Shown here one piece after another: positions 47,332 to 56,020 of a stretch of DNA of 64,000 bases. The position numbers and the translations under genes were made by a program. Each line of letters opens with the position of its first letter. Position 1 is the stretch's first letter. The notes under the pieces are model-generated. The model had not been told where the DNA came from, did not search any database, and was given only the letters and a program-made list of their open reading frames with translations. This DNA is from Acidovorax sp. Leaf78 (lineage in GTDB: Bacteria > Pseudomonadota > Gammaproteobacteria > Burkholderiales > Burkholderiaceae_C): contig NZ_LMLZ01000022.1 in assembly GCF_001422735.1 (NCBI RefSeq), positions 1 through 64,000 of the forward strand, read 5' to 3'.

Positions 47332-48184
47332 GAAGACCTCCTGCCCCCACGCTCCCCGCTGCGCGTGGTTCGCTGCCCCCCAAGGGGGCCCTCGCGCCTT
47401 GGGGCGGCCCGGCGTCGCTCGATCCCTCCCCATGCCCCAGATACACCGCCTTCACCTGCGGGTCGTTGGCAATCGTGTCTGGGTCGCCCTCGGTCAGCAC
47501 CGTGCCGTTGACCAGCACCGTCATGCGGTTGGCAAAGCTGAAAACCAGGTCCATGTCGTGTTCGATCAACAGCACCGAGACATCGGCGGGCAGTGCCGCC
47601 ACGGTTTGCAAAAGTTCTTCGCGCTCGCCCGCGGGCACGCCGGCCACGGGCTCGTCGAGCAGCAGCACGCGCGGCTCGCAGGCCAGGGCGATGGCGATCT
47701 CCAGCAGGCGGCGCTTGCCGTAGGCCAGCACCCGCGTCTCCTCGGCCATCACCGAGGTCAGGTGGAACTGCTCGAGCAGCTGCTCGCAGCGCTCGGTGAC
47801 GGCGCGGCGCGCACCCAGCGGCTGCCACCACTTGCCGCCCAGGCCCTGGTGCTGCGACACGGTGAGCGCCAAGGTCTCCAGCGGCGTGAGGCTGTCGAAC
47901 AGCTGGTTGATCTGGAACGTGCGCACCATGCCGCGCGCCACGCGCTGGTGCGGCGCCAGGCGCGAGATGTCCTGGCCTTCGAGCACGATGGCGCCTTCGG
48001 TGGGCTCCAGCACGCCGGTCAGCAGGTTGATCAGCGTGGTCTTGCCCGCGCCATTGGGGCCGATGAGCGCGTGGCGTGCGCCCTTTTTCAAGTCCAGCGT
48101 GACGTTGTTGGTGGCGGTGATGCCGCCGAAGCGCTTGACCAGGCCCTGCGCCGACAGCACGGTGGTGGAGGTTGTCGTGTTCAT
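47324..48184 (-). CDS. livG: Branched-chain-type ABC transporter ATPase with odd C-terminal tail
   Basis: A 286-residue LivG-type ATPase. Walker A ALIGPNGAGKTTLINLLTG, Q-loop GMVRTFQINQLF, the altered signature region VLAYGKRRLLEIAIAL and Walker B RVLLLDEPVAGVP are seen. The usual end of LivG (VKAVYLG) is followed here by about 35 residues rich in Gly, Ala and Pro that run into repeat-like intergenic DNA, so the tail may be a recent extension. Overlaps livF by eight bases. Confidence 0.92.
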   Translation of the reverse strand: MNTTTSTTVLSAQGLVKRFGGITATNNVTLDLKKGARHALIGPNGAGKTTLINLLTGVLEPTEGAIVLEGQDISRLAPHQRVARGMVRTFQINQLFDSLTPLETLALTVSQHQGLGGKWWQPLGARRAVTERCEQLLEQFHLTSVMAEETRVLAYGKRRLLEIAIALACEPRVLLLDEPVAGVPAGEREELLQTVAALPADVSVLLIEHDMDLVFSFANRMTVLVNGTVLTEGDPDTIANDPQVKAVYLGHGEGSSDAGPPQGARAPLGGSEPRAAGSVGAGGLHV

Positions 48185-48185
48185 A

Positions 48186-49181
48186 TCAATGGCCTCCCGC
48201 GCTGGAGCTGGCACCGGGCTTGCGCCCGGCCCCGAACCAGGTCCAGGGGCGGAACAGGCGGTCGCGCCCGACCAGCACCAGCACCACCAGGAACAGGCCG
48301 ATCCAGAACGTCCAGTACTGCGGCGTGACAGACGAGATCACGTCCTGCAGCAGCTTGAAGCCCACGGCGCCCAGGATGCCGCCGTAGAGCCAGCCCACGC
48401 CGCCGATCACCAGGATCAGCATCACGTCCGCCGAGCGGTGAAACTCGAACAGGTCGAGCGATGCAAAGCCCGTGGTCTGCGTGAGCAGCGCGCCCGCAGC
48501 GCCTGCCAGCGCGGCCGCCAGCGTGTACACCTGCGCCAGCTTGGCCGTGACGGGGATGCCGATGGCCATGGCGCGCAGCCGGTTGTCGCGGATGGCCTTG
48601 AGCGTGGCGCCGAACGGCGACTGCACGATGCGCCGCGCTATGAGGAAGAACACCAGCAGCACCGTGAGCGAATACCACGCCGCCGTGCGGCCATACAGGT
48701 CGAACTCGAACTGGCCCAGCACCGGGCCCATCACCACGCCCTGCAGGCCGTCGGCGCCGCCCGTCAGCCAGTCGAGCTTGTTGGCCAGCTCCAGCATGAT
48801 CAGGCCCACGCCCAGCGTGACCATGAGCCGCGTGAGGTCGGTGCCGCGCATGATGGTGAGCGACGCCACCGCCCCCAGCACCGTGCCCGCCGCAACGCCC
48901 ACCGCCAGCCCCACCAGCGGGTCGGGCATCACGTGCTTGGCGAACAGCGCCGCCGCGTAGCCGCCCATGCCAAAGAAGGCCGCGTGGCCCAGCGACACGA
49001 TGCCGGTGTAGCCCAGGATCAGGTCCAGCGAGATCGCGAACAGCGCCACGATGGCGATCTCGTTGATGATGAGCGCGTGGCTGGGCAGGGCCAGCGGCGC
49101 GACGAAGGCCAGGATCCAGAAGATGGGTTCCCACCAGCGAAAGCGCCGGGCCTTCAAGAGGATGGAGGTCTGAGCGTTCAT
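48186..49181 (-). CDS. livM: Branched-chain-type ABC transporter permease
   Basis: A 331-residue inner-membrane permease of the LivM type. It has about eight to ten helices and the permease motif LILGYTGIVSLGHAAFFGMGGYAAAL. The later SPFGATLKAIRDNRLRAMAIGIPV segment is the EAA-like loop contacting the ATPases. Only one base separates it from livG. Confidence 0.93.
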   Translation of the reverse strand: MNAQTSILLKARRFRWWEPIFWILAFVAPLALPSHALIINEIAIVALFAISLDLILGYTGIVSLGHAAFFGMGGYAAALFAKHVMPDPLVGLAVGVAAGTVLGAVASLTIMRGTDLTRLMVTLGVGLIMLELANKLDWLTGGADGLQGVVMGPVLGQFEFDLYGRTAAWYSLTVLLVFFLIARRIVQSPFGATLKAIRDNRLRAMAIGIPVTAKLAQVYTLAAALAGAAGALLTQTTGFASLDLFEFHRSADVMLILVIGGVGWLYGGILGAVGFKLLQDVISSVTPQYWTFWIGLFLVVLVLVGRDRLFRPWTWFGAGRKPGASSSAGGH

Positions 49182-49182
49182 C

Positions 49183-50055
49183 TCATTTCCCTCCTTTACG
49201 AACGAAGAGGCCTTGCGGGCGCCAGATGAGGATCACGATCATGAGGCTGTACACGATGAAGGCGCCCAGCTTGGGGATGTAGTACTTGCCCGCCACGTCG
49301 GCAATGCCCAGCAGCAGCGCGGCCAGCAGCGGTCCGGTGATGGACGAGGTGCCGCCCACCGCCACGACGATCAGGAAATAGATCATGAACTTGAGCGGAA
49401 AGCTCGGGTCCAGGCCCAGCACCTCGGCCCCCAGCGCACCGCCCAGCCCCGCCAGGCCCGAGCCGAACGCGAAGGTGGACAGGAACACGATGTTCACGTT
49501 GATGCCCATGCCCGCGGCCACGCGCTGGTCGTCCACCGACGCGCGCAGGCGGCTGCCGAAGCGCGTCTTGGTCAGCACGTACTGCAGCCCCACCGTGAGC
49601 GCCGCGCACACCGCGATGATGAACAGCCGGTAGTGCCCCATGCCCAGCATGAACGCGCCGCTGCCGATCTCGGTGCGGCCCTTGAGCCATTCGGGCAGCT
49701 GCATGATCTGCTGCGTGGAGCCCACGAAGTAGTCCACGCTGGCCACGGCCATGAAGACCAGCCCGATGGAGAACAGCACCTGGTCCAGATGCGCCTTGTT
49801 GTAGAGCGGCCGGTACAGCGTGCGCTCCAGCACCGCCCCCAGCAAGGCCGTGCCCACAAACGCGATGGGCAGGCACACCAGAAACGGCACACCCAGCCGC
49901 TGCATCAGCAGCACCGTGATGTACCCCCCCGCCATGGCAAAGGCCCCGTGCGCCAGGTTGATGAAGTTCATCAACCCCATGGTCACGGCCAGGCCCACTG
50001 CCAGGATGAACAGCAGCATGCCGTAGGCAACGCCGTCGAAAAGAATGGTCAGCAT
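49183..50055 (-). CDS. livH: Branched-chain-type ABC transporter permease
   Basis: A 290-residue permease of the LivH type. It starts MLTILFDGVAYGMLLFILAVGLAVTMGLMNFINLAHGAFAMAGG, the characteristic first helices, and includes TRFGSRLRASVDDQRVAAGMGINV as the ATPase-contact loop. One base before livM. The gap upstream (50056-50449) holds repeats only. Confidence 0.93.
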   Translation of the reverse strand: MLTILFDGVAYGMLLFILAVGLAVTMGLMNFINLAHGAFAMAGGYITVLLMQRLGVPFLVCLPIAFVGTALLGAVLERTLYRPLYNKAHLDQVLFSIGLVFMAVASVDYFVGSTQQIMQLPEWLKGRTEIGSGAFMLGMGHYRLFIIAVCAALTVGLQYVLTKTRFGSRLRASVDDQRVAAGMGINVNIVFLSTFAFGSGLAGLGGALGAEVLGLDPSFPLKFMIYFLIVVAVGGTSSITGPLLAALLLGIADVAGKYYIPKLGAFIVYSLMIVILIWRPQGLFVRKGGK

Positions 50056-50109
50056 GAAATCACTTCAATGAAGACGAACAAGAGTCATGGGTCCGTGCGT
50101 GGCGCCCTG

Positions 50110-50271
50110 GCTTCGACAGGCTCAGCCCGAACGGGTGGTGCCTCTCCAAAAGCTCAGCCTGAACAACAGCGCCCCGGTTTCGACAAGCTCAGCCTGAACG
50201 GTAGTGCCCTGGCTTCCGCTGCCTCAGCCTGAACGGTGGTGCCCTGGCTTCGACAGGCTCAGCCCGAACGG
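50110..50271. repeat. Cluster of direct TTCGACAGGCTCAGC repeats
   Basis: Three good copies in the same orientation (50110-50134, 50177-50201, 50247-50271) and two degenerate ones (about 50145-50164 and 50211-50236) in the livH-livK gap. Next to them (50395-50448) is a GC-rich hairpin segment (CCCCCTCCGGGGG and AGCCGCGCAGCGGCT). No gene is supported in 50056-50449. Confidence 0.85.
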
Positions 50272-50449
50272 GTGGAGGAAGGAGAGCCATCGCCACCAAA
50301 ACTGCCGTGCCCAAAAGAACCACGGAGAAACGCCCCCGCCCGCAACAACCGGCGCGCCCCCAGGCCAGTGCCACCGTGGAACTGGCTCTGCCAGGCCACG
50401 GGTGGCGTCCCCCTCCGGGGGAAGCCGCGCAGCGGCTCAGGGGGGCTTC

Positions 50450-51640
50450 TTATTTTGTCTTGCCGGGATCTTTGACATCCTTGATCACATCGAACTCCAC
50501 GTTGTACAGCTGCCCGTTCACACGCTCCACCTTGCGCAGGTACACGTTCTGCACGATGTCGCGCGTTTGCGCGTCGATGAACACCGGGCCGCGCGGGCTT
50601 TCGAACACCTGGCCTTTCATCGCGGCCAGCAGTGCGTCGCCGCCGCCCGCGCCCTTGGTGGTGCGCAGCGCTTCGTAGATCACGCGCATGCCGTCGTAGC
50701 CGCCCACAGCCATGAAGTTGGGGCGCAGGCCCTTGTTGGCCTTCTCGAACGCGTCGACGAACTTCTTGTTCAGCGGCGAGGGGTGCGCGGCCGAGTAGTG
50801 GTGCGAGGTGACCACGCCCAGAGCGCCGTCACCCATGTCGTTGAGCTGGTCGTCATCGGTCACGTCGCCGGTGGCAATCAACTTGATACCGGCCTTGTCC
50901 AGGCCGCGCTCCAGAAACTGCTTCATCACCGCAGCGCCCGCGCCCGAGGGCACGAAGACGAACAGCGCGTCGGGCTTGCCGTCGCGCACCTTCTGCAAGA
51001 ACGGGGCGAAGTCGGGGTTGCGCAGCGGCACGCGCAGGGCCTCGGTCACCTGGCCGCCGTTGAAGGTCAGGCGCTGGTTGAAATACTTTTCGGCGTCGAT
51101 GCCGGGGCCGTAGTCGCTGACCAGGGTCACGACCTTCTTGATGCCATTCTTGGGCGCCCAGTCGGCCAGGGCCACCGACACCTGGGGCAGCGTGAAGCTG
51201 CTGCGCACCACATAGGGCGATGCCTCGGTGATGCTGGACGTGGCCGCGGCCATCACCACCAGCGGGGTCTTGGACTGCGTGGCCAGCGGCGCAGTCGCCA
51301 TGGCCGACGGCGTGATGCCCATGCCGGCGAGCACGTTGACCTTCTCGTTCACCACCAGTTCCTGCGCCAGGCGGCGCGTCACGTCGGGCAGGCTGGTGTC
51401 GTCCTTGATGATGAGCTGCACCTTCTTGCCGGCCACGGTGTCGCCGTTCTGCGCCATGTAGAGCTTGGCGGCCGCTTCGATCTGGCGACCGGTGGTGGCC
51501 TGCTGGCCCGTCATGGGCAGGATGAGGCCGATCTTGAAGACGTTGCTGTCTTGCGCTGCGGCGGGCAGTGCGGCCAGGCCGCTGGTCAGCACCAGGGCCG
51601 CAGCGGCGCTAGCGCGAAGAAGATGGCGTTTGGTGGGCAT
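50450..51640 (-). CDS. livK: Branched-chain-type ABC transporter binding protein
   Basis: A 396-residue periplasmic binding protein of the Leu/Ile/Val-binding fold. The signal peptide MPTKRHLLRASAAAALVLTSGLAALPAAAQ is followed by NVFKIGLILPMTGQQATTGRQIEAAAKLY. Later DYGPGIDAEKYFNQRL and IKLIATGDVTDDDQL fit family members that bind aromatic acids as well as amino acids. First gene of the liv operon. The palindrome TGTATACA lies 23 bases upstream of its ATG, the same site seen at vanAB. Confidence 0.92.
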   Translation of the reverse strand: MPTKRHLLRASAAAALVLTSGLAALPAAAQDSNVFKIGLILPMTGQQATTGRQIEAAAKLYMAQNGDTVAGKKVQLIIKDDTSLPDVTRRLAQELVVNEKVNVLAGMGITPSAMATAPLATQSKTPLVVMAAATSSITEASPYVVRSSFTLPQVSVALADWAPKNGIKKVVTLVSDYGPGIDAEKYFNQRLTFNGGQVTEALRVPLRNPDFAPFLQKVRDGKPDALFVFVPSGAGAAVMKQFLERGLDKAGIKLIATGDVTDDDQLNDMGDGALGVVTSHHYSAAHPSPLNKKFVDAFEKANKGLRPNFMAVGGYDGMRVIYEALRTTKGAGGGDALLAAMKGQVFESPRGPVFIDAQTRDIVQNVYLRKVERVNGQLYNVEFDVIKDVKDPGKTK

Positions 51641-51662
51641 CGATGTCTCCTGGGGATGTCGT

Positions 51663-51670
51663 TGTATACA
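51663..51670. promoter_or_regulatory. TGTATACA palindrome upstream of livK (candidate VanR site)
   Basis: Perfect 8-bp palindrome, in the context GTTGTATACAGAAC. Identical cores occur at 52780 and 52887 in the vanR-vanA region. Its distance from livK fits repression by the GntR regulator. The rest of 51671-51936 contains only GC-rich repeat-like DNA and no gene. Confidence 0.65.
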
Positions 51671-51936
51671 GAACAATGCTGGCCGCAGTGTGAATCGCGG
51701 TGGGGACTTCGACAAGCGGGCTTTCCCACTTTTAGATATCTCAGAACGGGATATCACCCCCTGAGTCGCCTGCGGCGCCTTCCCCCTCTCTCGCGCTGCG
51801 CGTGGGAGGGGGACGCAGCCAGCGGCCTGGCGAAGCCAGTTCCGCGGCTACCTAGCGGAGGCCGCGCGCTCTTCCACCGCCCCGCCCGGCATCCGCCGAC
51901 AGCGACCCGCGCAGAAGCCGTTTTTTTGGCTGCAGA

Positions 51937-52716
51937 TCACCCACGTTCACGAATGAGCCCGACACCCGGCAAGCCCTGCACCTGGGAAGCTTGCACGGCA
52001 GCCAGCAGGTTGCGCCGCGTGATGCGGGAGTGTTCGCGCAGGATGGCTTCGGCCCGGGCGCCCTCGCGGCGCTCGATGGCGTCGAGGGCCTGGCGGTGCT
52101 GGTCTTGCGCCACGATGAGCATGTCGCGCGCTTCATGGGAATGGGTCTGCACCACGACGAAGGCCGAGGGGGATGCGAACGGCAGGCCCTTCACCCGGTC
52201 CAGCTCGCGCGCGATCACGTCGCTGCCCACCATGCGGCTGAGCAGCAGGTGAAAGCGCGCGTTCAGCTCCACGTAGCGCGAGAAGCCCTCGTCGTCCAGC
52301 GTGCGGGGTGCGAGGGCAGTGTCGATGGCGTCCAGGCAGGCGTGGGCTTCGGCCATCAGCGCGGCCTCCACGCCGCGCTCGGCCGCCAGGCGCGCGGCCA
52401 GCCCTTCCATGGTGCCGCGCAGCTCGATGGCGTCGGCCACGTCGGTCTCTGAAAACGTGCGCACCGCGTAGCCGCCGCCGGGCAGGCGGTGCAGCAGCCC
52501 CTCCTGCTCCAGCCGCATCAGCGCGGCGCGGATGGGGGTGCGTGAGACGCCCAACTTTTCCACCAGCGTCAGCTCGGCAATGCGAGCCCCCCCGGGCAGC
52601 TCGCCCGCCAGGATCATCTCGCGCAGGCGCAGCTGCGCCTTGACGGCCTGCGAGGTGGCGGCGTCGCCAGCGGGCGCTGAAAGGGTTGCGATCTGCGGAT
52701 CGTCGGTCAGGTGCAT
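51937..52716 (-). CDS. vanR: GntR-family (FCD) regulator, VanR-like
   Basis: A 259-residue regulator. The N-terminal winged helix shows LREMILAGELPGGARIAELTLVEKLGVSRTPIRAALMRLEQEGLLHRLPGGGYAVRTF; the FCD effector domain (about 100-235) has ELRGTMEGLAARLAAERG, an ELNARFHLLLSRM stretch (Asn/His) and DQHRQALDAIERREG (His), the usual metal/ligand residues. It is divergent from vanAB, like VanR repressors. Symbol is by position and family. Confidence 0.85.
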   Translation of the reverse strand: MHLTDDPQIATLSAPAGDAATSQAVKAQLRLREMILAGELPGGARIAELTLVEKLGVSRTPIRAALMRLEQEGLLHRLPGGGYAVRTFSETDVADAIELRGTMEGLAARLAAERGVEAALMAEAHACLDAIDTALAPRTLDDEGFSRYVELNARFHLLLSRMVGSDVIARELDRVKGLPFASPSAFVVVQTHSHEARDMLIVAQDQHRQALDAIERREGARAEAILREHSRITRRNLLAAVQASQVQGLPGVGLIRERG

Positions 52717-52779
52717 GGCTGGCGGGACGGGTGGACGGAGGGAGGACGGCAGCCTGGCTGGGCCGCAACGAGCCCCGAA

Positions 52780-52787
52780 TGTATACA
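52780..52787. promoter_or_regulatory. TGTATACA palindrome upstream of vanR
   Basis: Perfect palindrome 64 bases upstream of the GntR gene start, in the context GAATGTATACACAAAC. Candidate operator for autoregulation. Confidence 0.6.
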
Positions 52788-52886
52788 CAAACCCGCGTCG
52801 AATCCAGGTGTCGCAGATGCAATCCGATTTAAAACAACGACTTACAAGCTATACCGGCGTGCGATAGCTGGTTTTCAGTATTTTTA

Positions 52887-52894
52887 TGTATACA
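52887..52894. promoter_or_regulatory. TGTATACA palindrome upstream of vanA
   Basis: Perfect palindrome 102 bases upstream of vanA in an AT-rich context (TTTTTATGTATACAGCG), where a sigma-70 promoter could lie. Candidate operator for repression of vanAB. Confidence 0.6.
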
Positions 52895-52995
52895 GCGCCA
52901 CGCTCCTTTCGCACAATCCGCTGTATCCCAGTGCGCGGCTTTCCGGGCGCGTACTGGCCCCACGAACAAGCCATCGACACCCACGAGACAACACT

Positions 52996-54054
52996 ATGTA
53001 TCCCAAAAACGCCTGGTACGTTGCCTGCACCCCCGACGAGATCGCCGACAAACCCCTGGGCCGCATGGTCTGCGGCGAGAAGATCGTGTTCTACCGCCCC
53101 GCCCCTGACAAGGTGGCTGCGCTGGAGGACTTCTGCCCGCACCGGGGCGCACCGCTGTCGCTGGGCACGGTGTGCGAGGGCGAGCTGATGTGCGGCTACC
53201 ACGGCCTGCGCGTGGGCTGCGACGGCAAGGCGGTATCCATGCCCGGCCAGCGCGTGCAGGGCTTTCCGCGCACGCGCAGCTTTCCGGTGGAAGAGCGCTA
53301 CGGCTTCATCTGGGTGTGGACGGGCGATGCCGCCTTGGCCGACCCCGCCCAGATCCACCACCTGCCCTGGGCCGAGAGCGACGAATGGGCCTACGGCGGC
53401 GGGCTGTACCACATCGCCTGCGACTACCGCCTGATGATCGACAACCTGATGGACCTCACGCACGAGACGTATGTGCACGCCACCAGCATCGGCCAGAAAG
53501 AGATCGACGAGGTGCCCTGCAAGACCCGGGTGGAGGGCGACGAGGTCATCACCAGCCGCTTCATGGAAGGCATCCAGGCGCCGCCGTTCTGGCAGATGGC
53601 GCTGCGCATGAACGGCCTGCCCGACGACCAGCCGGTGGACCGCTGGCAGATCTGCCACTTCTCGCCACCGAGCCATGTGCTCATCGAGGTGGGCGTGGCG
53701 CTGGCCGGCCACGGCGGCTACGACGCGCCTGCGGACAAGAAGGCATCGAGCATCGTGGTGGACTTCATCACGCCCGAGACCGACACCTCCATCCACTACT
53801 TCTGGGGCATGGCCCGCAACTTCAAGCCGCAGGACGCGGAGCTCACCGCCAAGATCCGCGAAGGCCAGGGCGGCATCTTCGCCGAGGACCAGGAGATGCT
53901 GGAAAAGCAGCAGCACAACCTGCTGCGCTACCCCGATCGCAAGCTCTTGATGCTCAACATCGATGCCGGCGGCGTGCAGTCGCGCAAGGTGCTGGACCGC
54001 GTGATCGCCGCCGAGCGCGCGCCCGCAGCCCCGCAGCCGGTGGTGGCCGCATGA
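52996..54054 (+). CDS. vanA: Vanillate O-demethylase oxygenase subunit
   Basis: A 352-residue Rieske oxygenase, which removes the methyl group of vanillate as formaldehyde to yield protocatechuate. The Rieske [2Fe-2S] ligands are CPHRGAPLSLG and CGYHGL. The mononuclear iron site lies in NLMDLTHETYVHATSIG (Asp and His). The start MYPKNAWYVACTPDEIAD matches VanA enzymes. Its stop overlaps vanB (ATGA). The product feeds the LigAB pathway encoded 13 kb away. Confidence 0.93.
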   Translation: MYPKNAWYVACTPDEIADKPLGRMVCGEKIVFYRPAPDKVAALEDFCPHRGAPLSLGTVCEGELMCGYHGLRVGCDGKAVSMPGQRVQGFPRTRSFPVEERYGFIWVWTGDAALADPAQIHHLPWAESDEWAYGGGLYHIACDYRLMIDNLMDLTHETYVHATSIGQKEIDEVPCKTRVEGDEVITSRFMEGIQAPPFWQMALRMNGLPDDQPVDRWQICHFSPPSHVLIEVGVALAGHGGYDAPADKKASSIVVDFITPETDTSIHYFWGMARNFKPQDAELTAKIREGQGGIFAEDQEMLEKQQHNLLRYPDRKLLMLNIDAGGVQSRKVLDRVIAAERAPAAPQPVVAA

Positions 54055-55016
54055 CCGCGCAGGAGACCTTCCAGGTCCGCGTCGCCAAGAAGACCGCCGA
54101 GGCCGAGGGCATCGCCAGCTTCGAGCTCGCGCGGCTCGACGGCCAGCCGCTGCCGCCGTTCAGCGCGGGCTCGCACATCGACGTGCATGTGCCCGGCGGC
54201 ACGGTGCGCCAGTACTCGCTGTGCAATGCGTCGCACGAGCAGCACCGCTACCGCATCGCCGTGCTGCGCGACCCCGCCTCCCGCGGCGGGTCGGTGGGCA
54301 TGCACGACCGCGTGAACGAAGGCGACGTGATCACCATCAGCACGCCGCGCAACCACTTTGCGCTGCACCCCGCGCAGCACACGCTGCTGCTCGCGGGCGG
54401 CATCGGCGTGACGCCACTGCTGTGCATGGCCGACCGCCTGGCGCGCACCGGCGCGGGCTTTGCGCTGCACTACTGCACGCGCTCGGCCGAGCGCACCGCG
54501 TTTGCCGGCGAGATCACCGCCTCGCCCATGGCACCGCACGTGCACTTTCACTTCGATGCAGGGGCGCCCAAGCAAAAGCTCGACCTGGCGTCCGTGCTGG
54601 CAGCGCCGGGAGACGACAAGCGGGTGTATGTGTGCGGCCCGGCGGGCTTCATCGACCATGTGGTGGCCACTGCGCAGGCCATGGGCTGGGCGCAGGACCG
54701 CATCCACCTGGAGTACTTTGCCGCGCCCGCGCAGGACACGTCGGGTGATGAGGGCTTCGAGGTGCGCATCGCGAGCACCGGCAAGACCTATGCGATTGCG
54801 CCGGATGTGTCGATCGTGGAAGCGCTGCGCGGCCAGGGCATCGACATCATGACGTCGTGCGAGCAGGGCGTGTGCGGCACCTGCATCACCCGCGTGCTGG
54901 AGGGCGAGGTGGACCACCGCGACATGTACTTGACCGATGAAGAGAAGGCGAGCAACGAGCAGTTCATGCCCTGCTGCTCGCGTGCACGCAGCAAGCTGCT
55001 GGTGCTGGATTTGTGA
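54051..55016 (+). CDS. vanB: Vanillate O-demethylase reductase subunit
   Basis: A 321-residue flavin/iron-sulfur reductase that delivers electrons from NADH to VanA. An FMN-binding segment (SAGSHIDVHVPGGTVRQYSLCN) is followed by the NAD-binding LLAGGIGVTPLLCMADRL and a C-terminal plant-type ferredoxin with CEQGVCGTCITRVLEGEVDHRD and a last Cys in MPCCSRA. Overlaps vanA by four bases. Confidence 0.94.
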   Translation: MTAQETFQVRVAKKTAEAEGIASFELARLDGQPLPPFSAGSHIDVHVPGGTVRQYSLCNASHEQHRYRIAVLRDPASRGGSVGMHDRVNEGDVITISTPRNHFALHPAQHTLLLAGGIGVTPLLCMADRLARTGAGFALHYCTRSAERTAFAGEITASPMAPHVHFHFDAGAPKQKLDLASVLAAPGDDKRVYVCGPAGFIDHVVATAQAMGWAQDRIHLEYFAAPAQDTSGDEGFEVRIASTGKTYAIAPDVSIVEALRGQGIDIMTSCEQGVCGTCITRVLEGEVDHRDMYLTDEEKASNEQFMPCCSRARSKLLVLDL

Positions 55017-55161
55017 GCGCTGCGGCGGCGATGGCCGCAGGCTGATGGGAATACGCCGGCGCCATGCCGCACGGCGCGGGGTGGCTGTGTGCCGAGCTGC
55101 GCCGCGCGCCAGCCCCAGCCAGCGAAGGCGCGCCCGCGCAATGCAGGCGCCGCCTTCGGTT

Positions 55162-55178
55162 GCTATCGTTCACATAGC
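55162..55178. repeat. Isolated hairpin of the dispersed element (GCTAT-N7-ATAGC)
   Basis: GCTATCGTTCACATAGC lies within a longer arm TTGCTAT...ATAGCAA, between vanB and the HPF gene. Only the hairpin half is present, not the TGCTTGCGC tail. It may terminate transcription from either side. Confidence 0.5.
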
Positions 55179-55231
55179 AACAAAATGATGAACGGAGAGC
55201 GGTAGCGGGGCATGGGTTGCAACATTCAAGC

Positions 55232-55600
55232 TCAACCTGCGGCGGCGGCATCCGACGCGTCCAGCGTGCGGATGGTGTCACGCCCGTGGCGGTCTTTGGC
55301 GCGACCCAGGTCGGTGTCGAGCGCGCGGGCCAGCTTGTCGATCGAGGAGATGAACGCCCGGCCCATCTCGCTGGCGTCGTCGGCCACAGAGATCGGCTGG
55401 CGGCCGGTGACGCGCGCCTCGATGCGGCAGCGCTTGTCGTTGGCACCGGACTTGCCTGCATCCAGGTCTTTGAGAAACACATCCAGCCGCGTCACATGGT
55501 CCTGAAAGCGCGACAGCCGGCTCTTGGCTTCGGTGGCGATCCACTCGCTCAGAGATTCGCCGCCTTCGATGTGGTCATCCGTGTTGACTTGTACTTGCAT
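55232..55600 (-). CDS. HPF/RaiA-type ribosome-associated protein
   Basis: A 122-residue protein of the ribosome hibernation family. It begins MQVQVNTDDHIEGGESLSEWIATEAKSRLSRFQDHVTRLDVFLKDL, followed by DKRCRIEARVTGRQPISVADDASEMGRAFISSIDKLARALDTDLGR, which fits the beta-alpha-beta-beta-beta-alpha fold. It should bind 30S subunits in slow-growing cells. The start at 55600 was chosen because upstream residues (His-rich) are atypical. The upstream stretch 55601-56020 contains no supported gene. Confidence 0.85.
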   Translation of the reverse strand: MQVQVNTDDHIEGGESLSEWIATEAKSRLSRFQDHVTRLDVFLKDLDAGKSGANDKRCRIEARVTGRQPISVADDASEMGRAFISSIDKLARALDTDLGRAKDRHGRDTIRTLDASDAAAAG

Positions 55601-56020
55601 GGTGATGCTCCTTGAAGAATTCAAGCGAAGGACCGTGCCCGCCGTCCCGGCTGGCAGCCGTCCCGTGAACCACCATGGTCGCACCTTCGGGGCTCTGCGC
55701 CCGTAAGAACCTGTTAGTCGGCGGGTCTTGTGGGGCCAGGCACTGCATGTGCCTTCGCGATTGGCTATGCGCGCGCGGCCGGCTTGTCTGTGGTGTCGAC
55801 GAAGCCTGCGTTGCCGCAAGGTACTCAGGTATTCGGGTGCTGCCTGCGTACACGCATCGTGTCGTGGACTGCATCGCGATCCCAGCGCAAAAAGTTTGGC
55901 ACGCGCAGGGGCGCAGGCCGCTCTCCTACAGACGCCGGCCCATCCGCAGTGCTACAAATTGGATACCTGTTCACTGCAATCGCAGCACCGTTTCAGCGTG
56001 CTGCCCGGAGCCCCCCATCC

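Noticed and set aside
52849-52867. GCTAT ... ATAGC inverted repeat near vanA
   Set aside because: Its loop differs in length from the N7 of the dispersed element and the TGCTTGCGC block is missing, so it was not counted as a copy.
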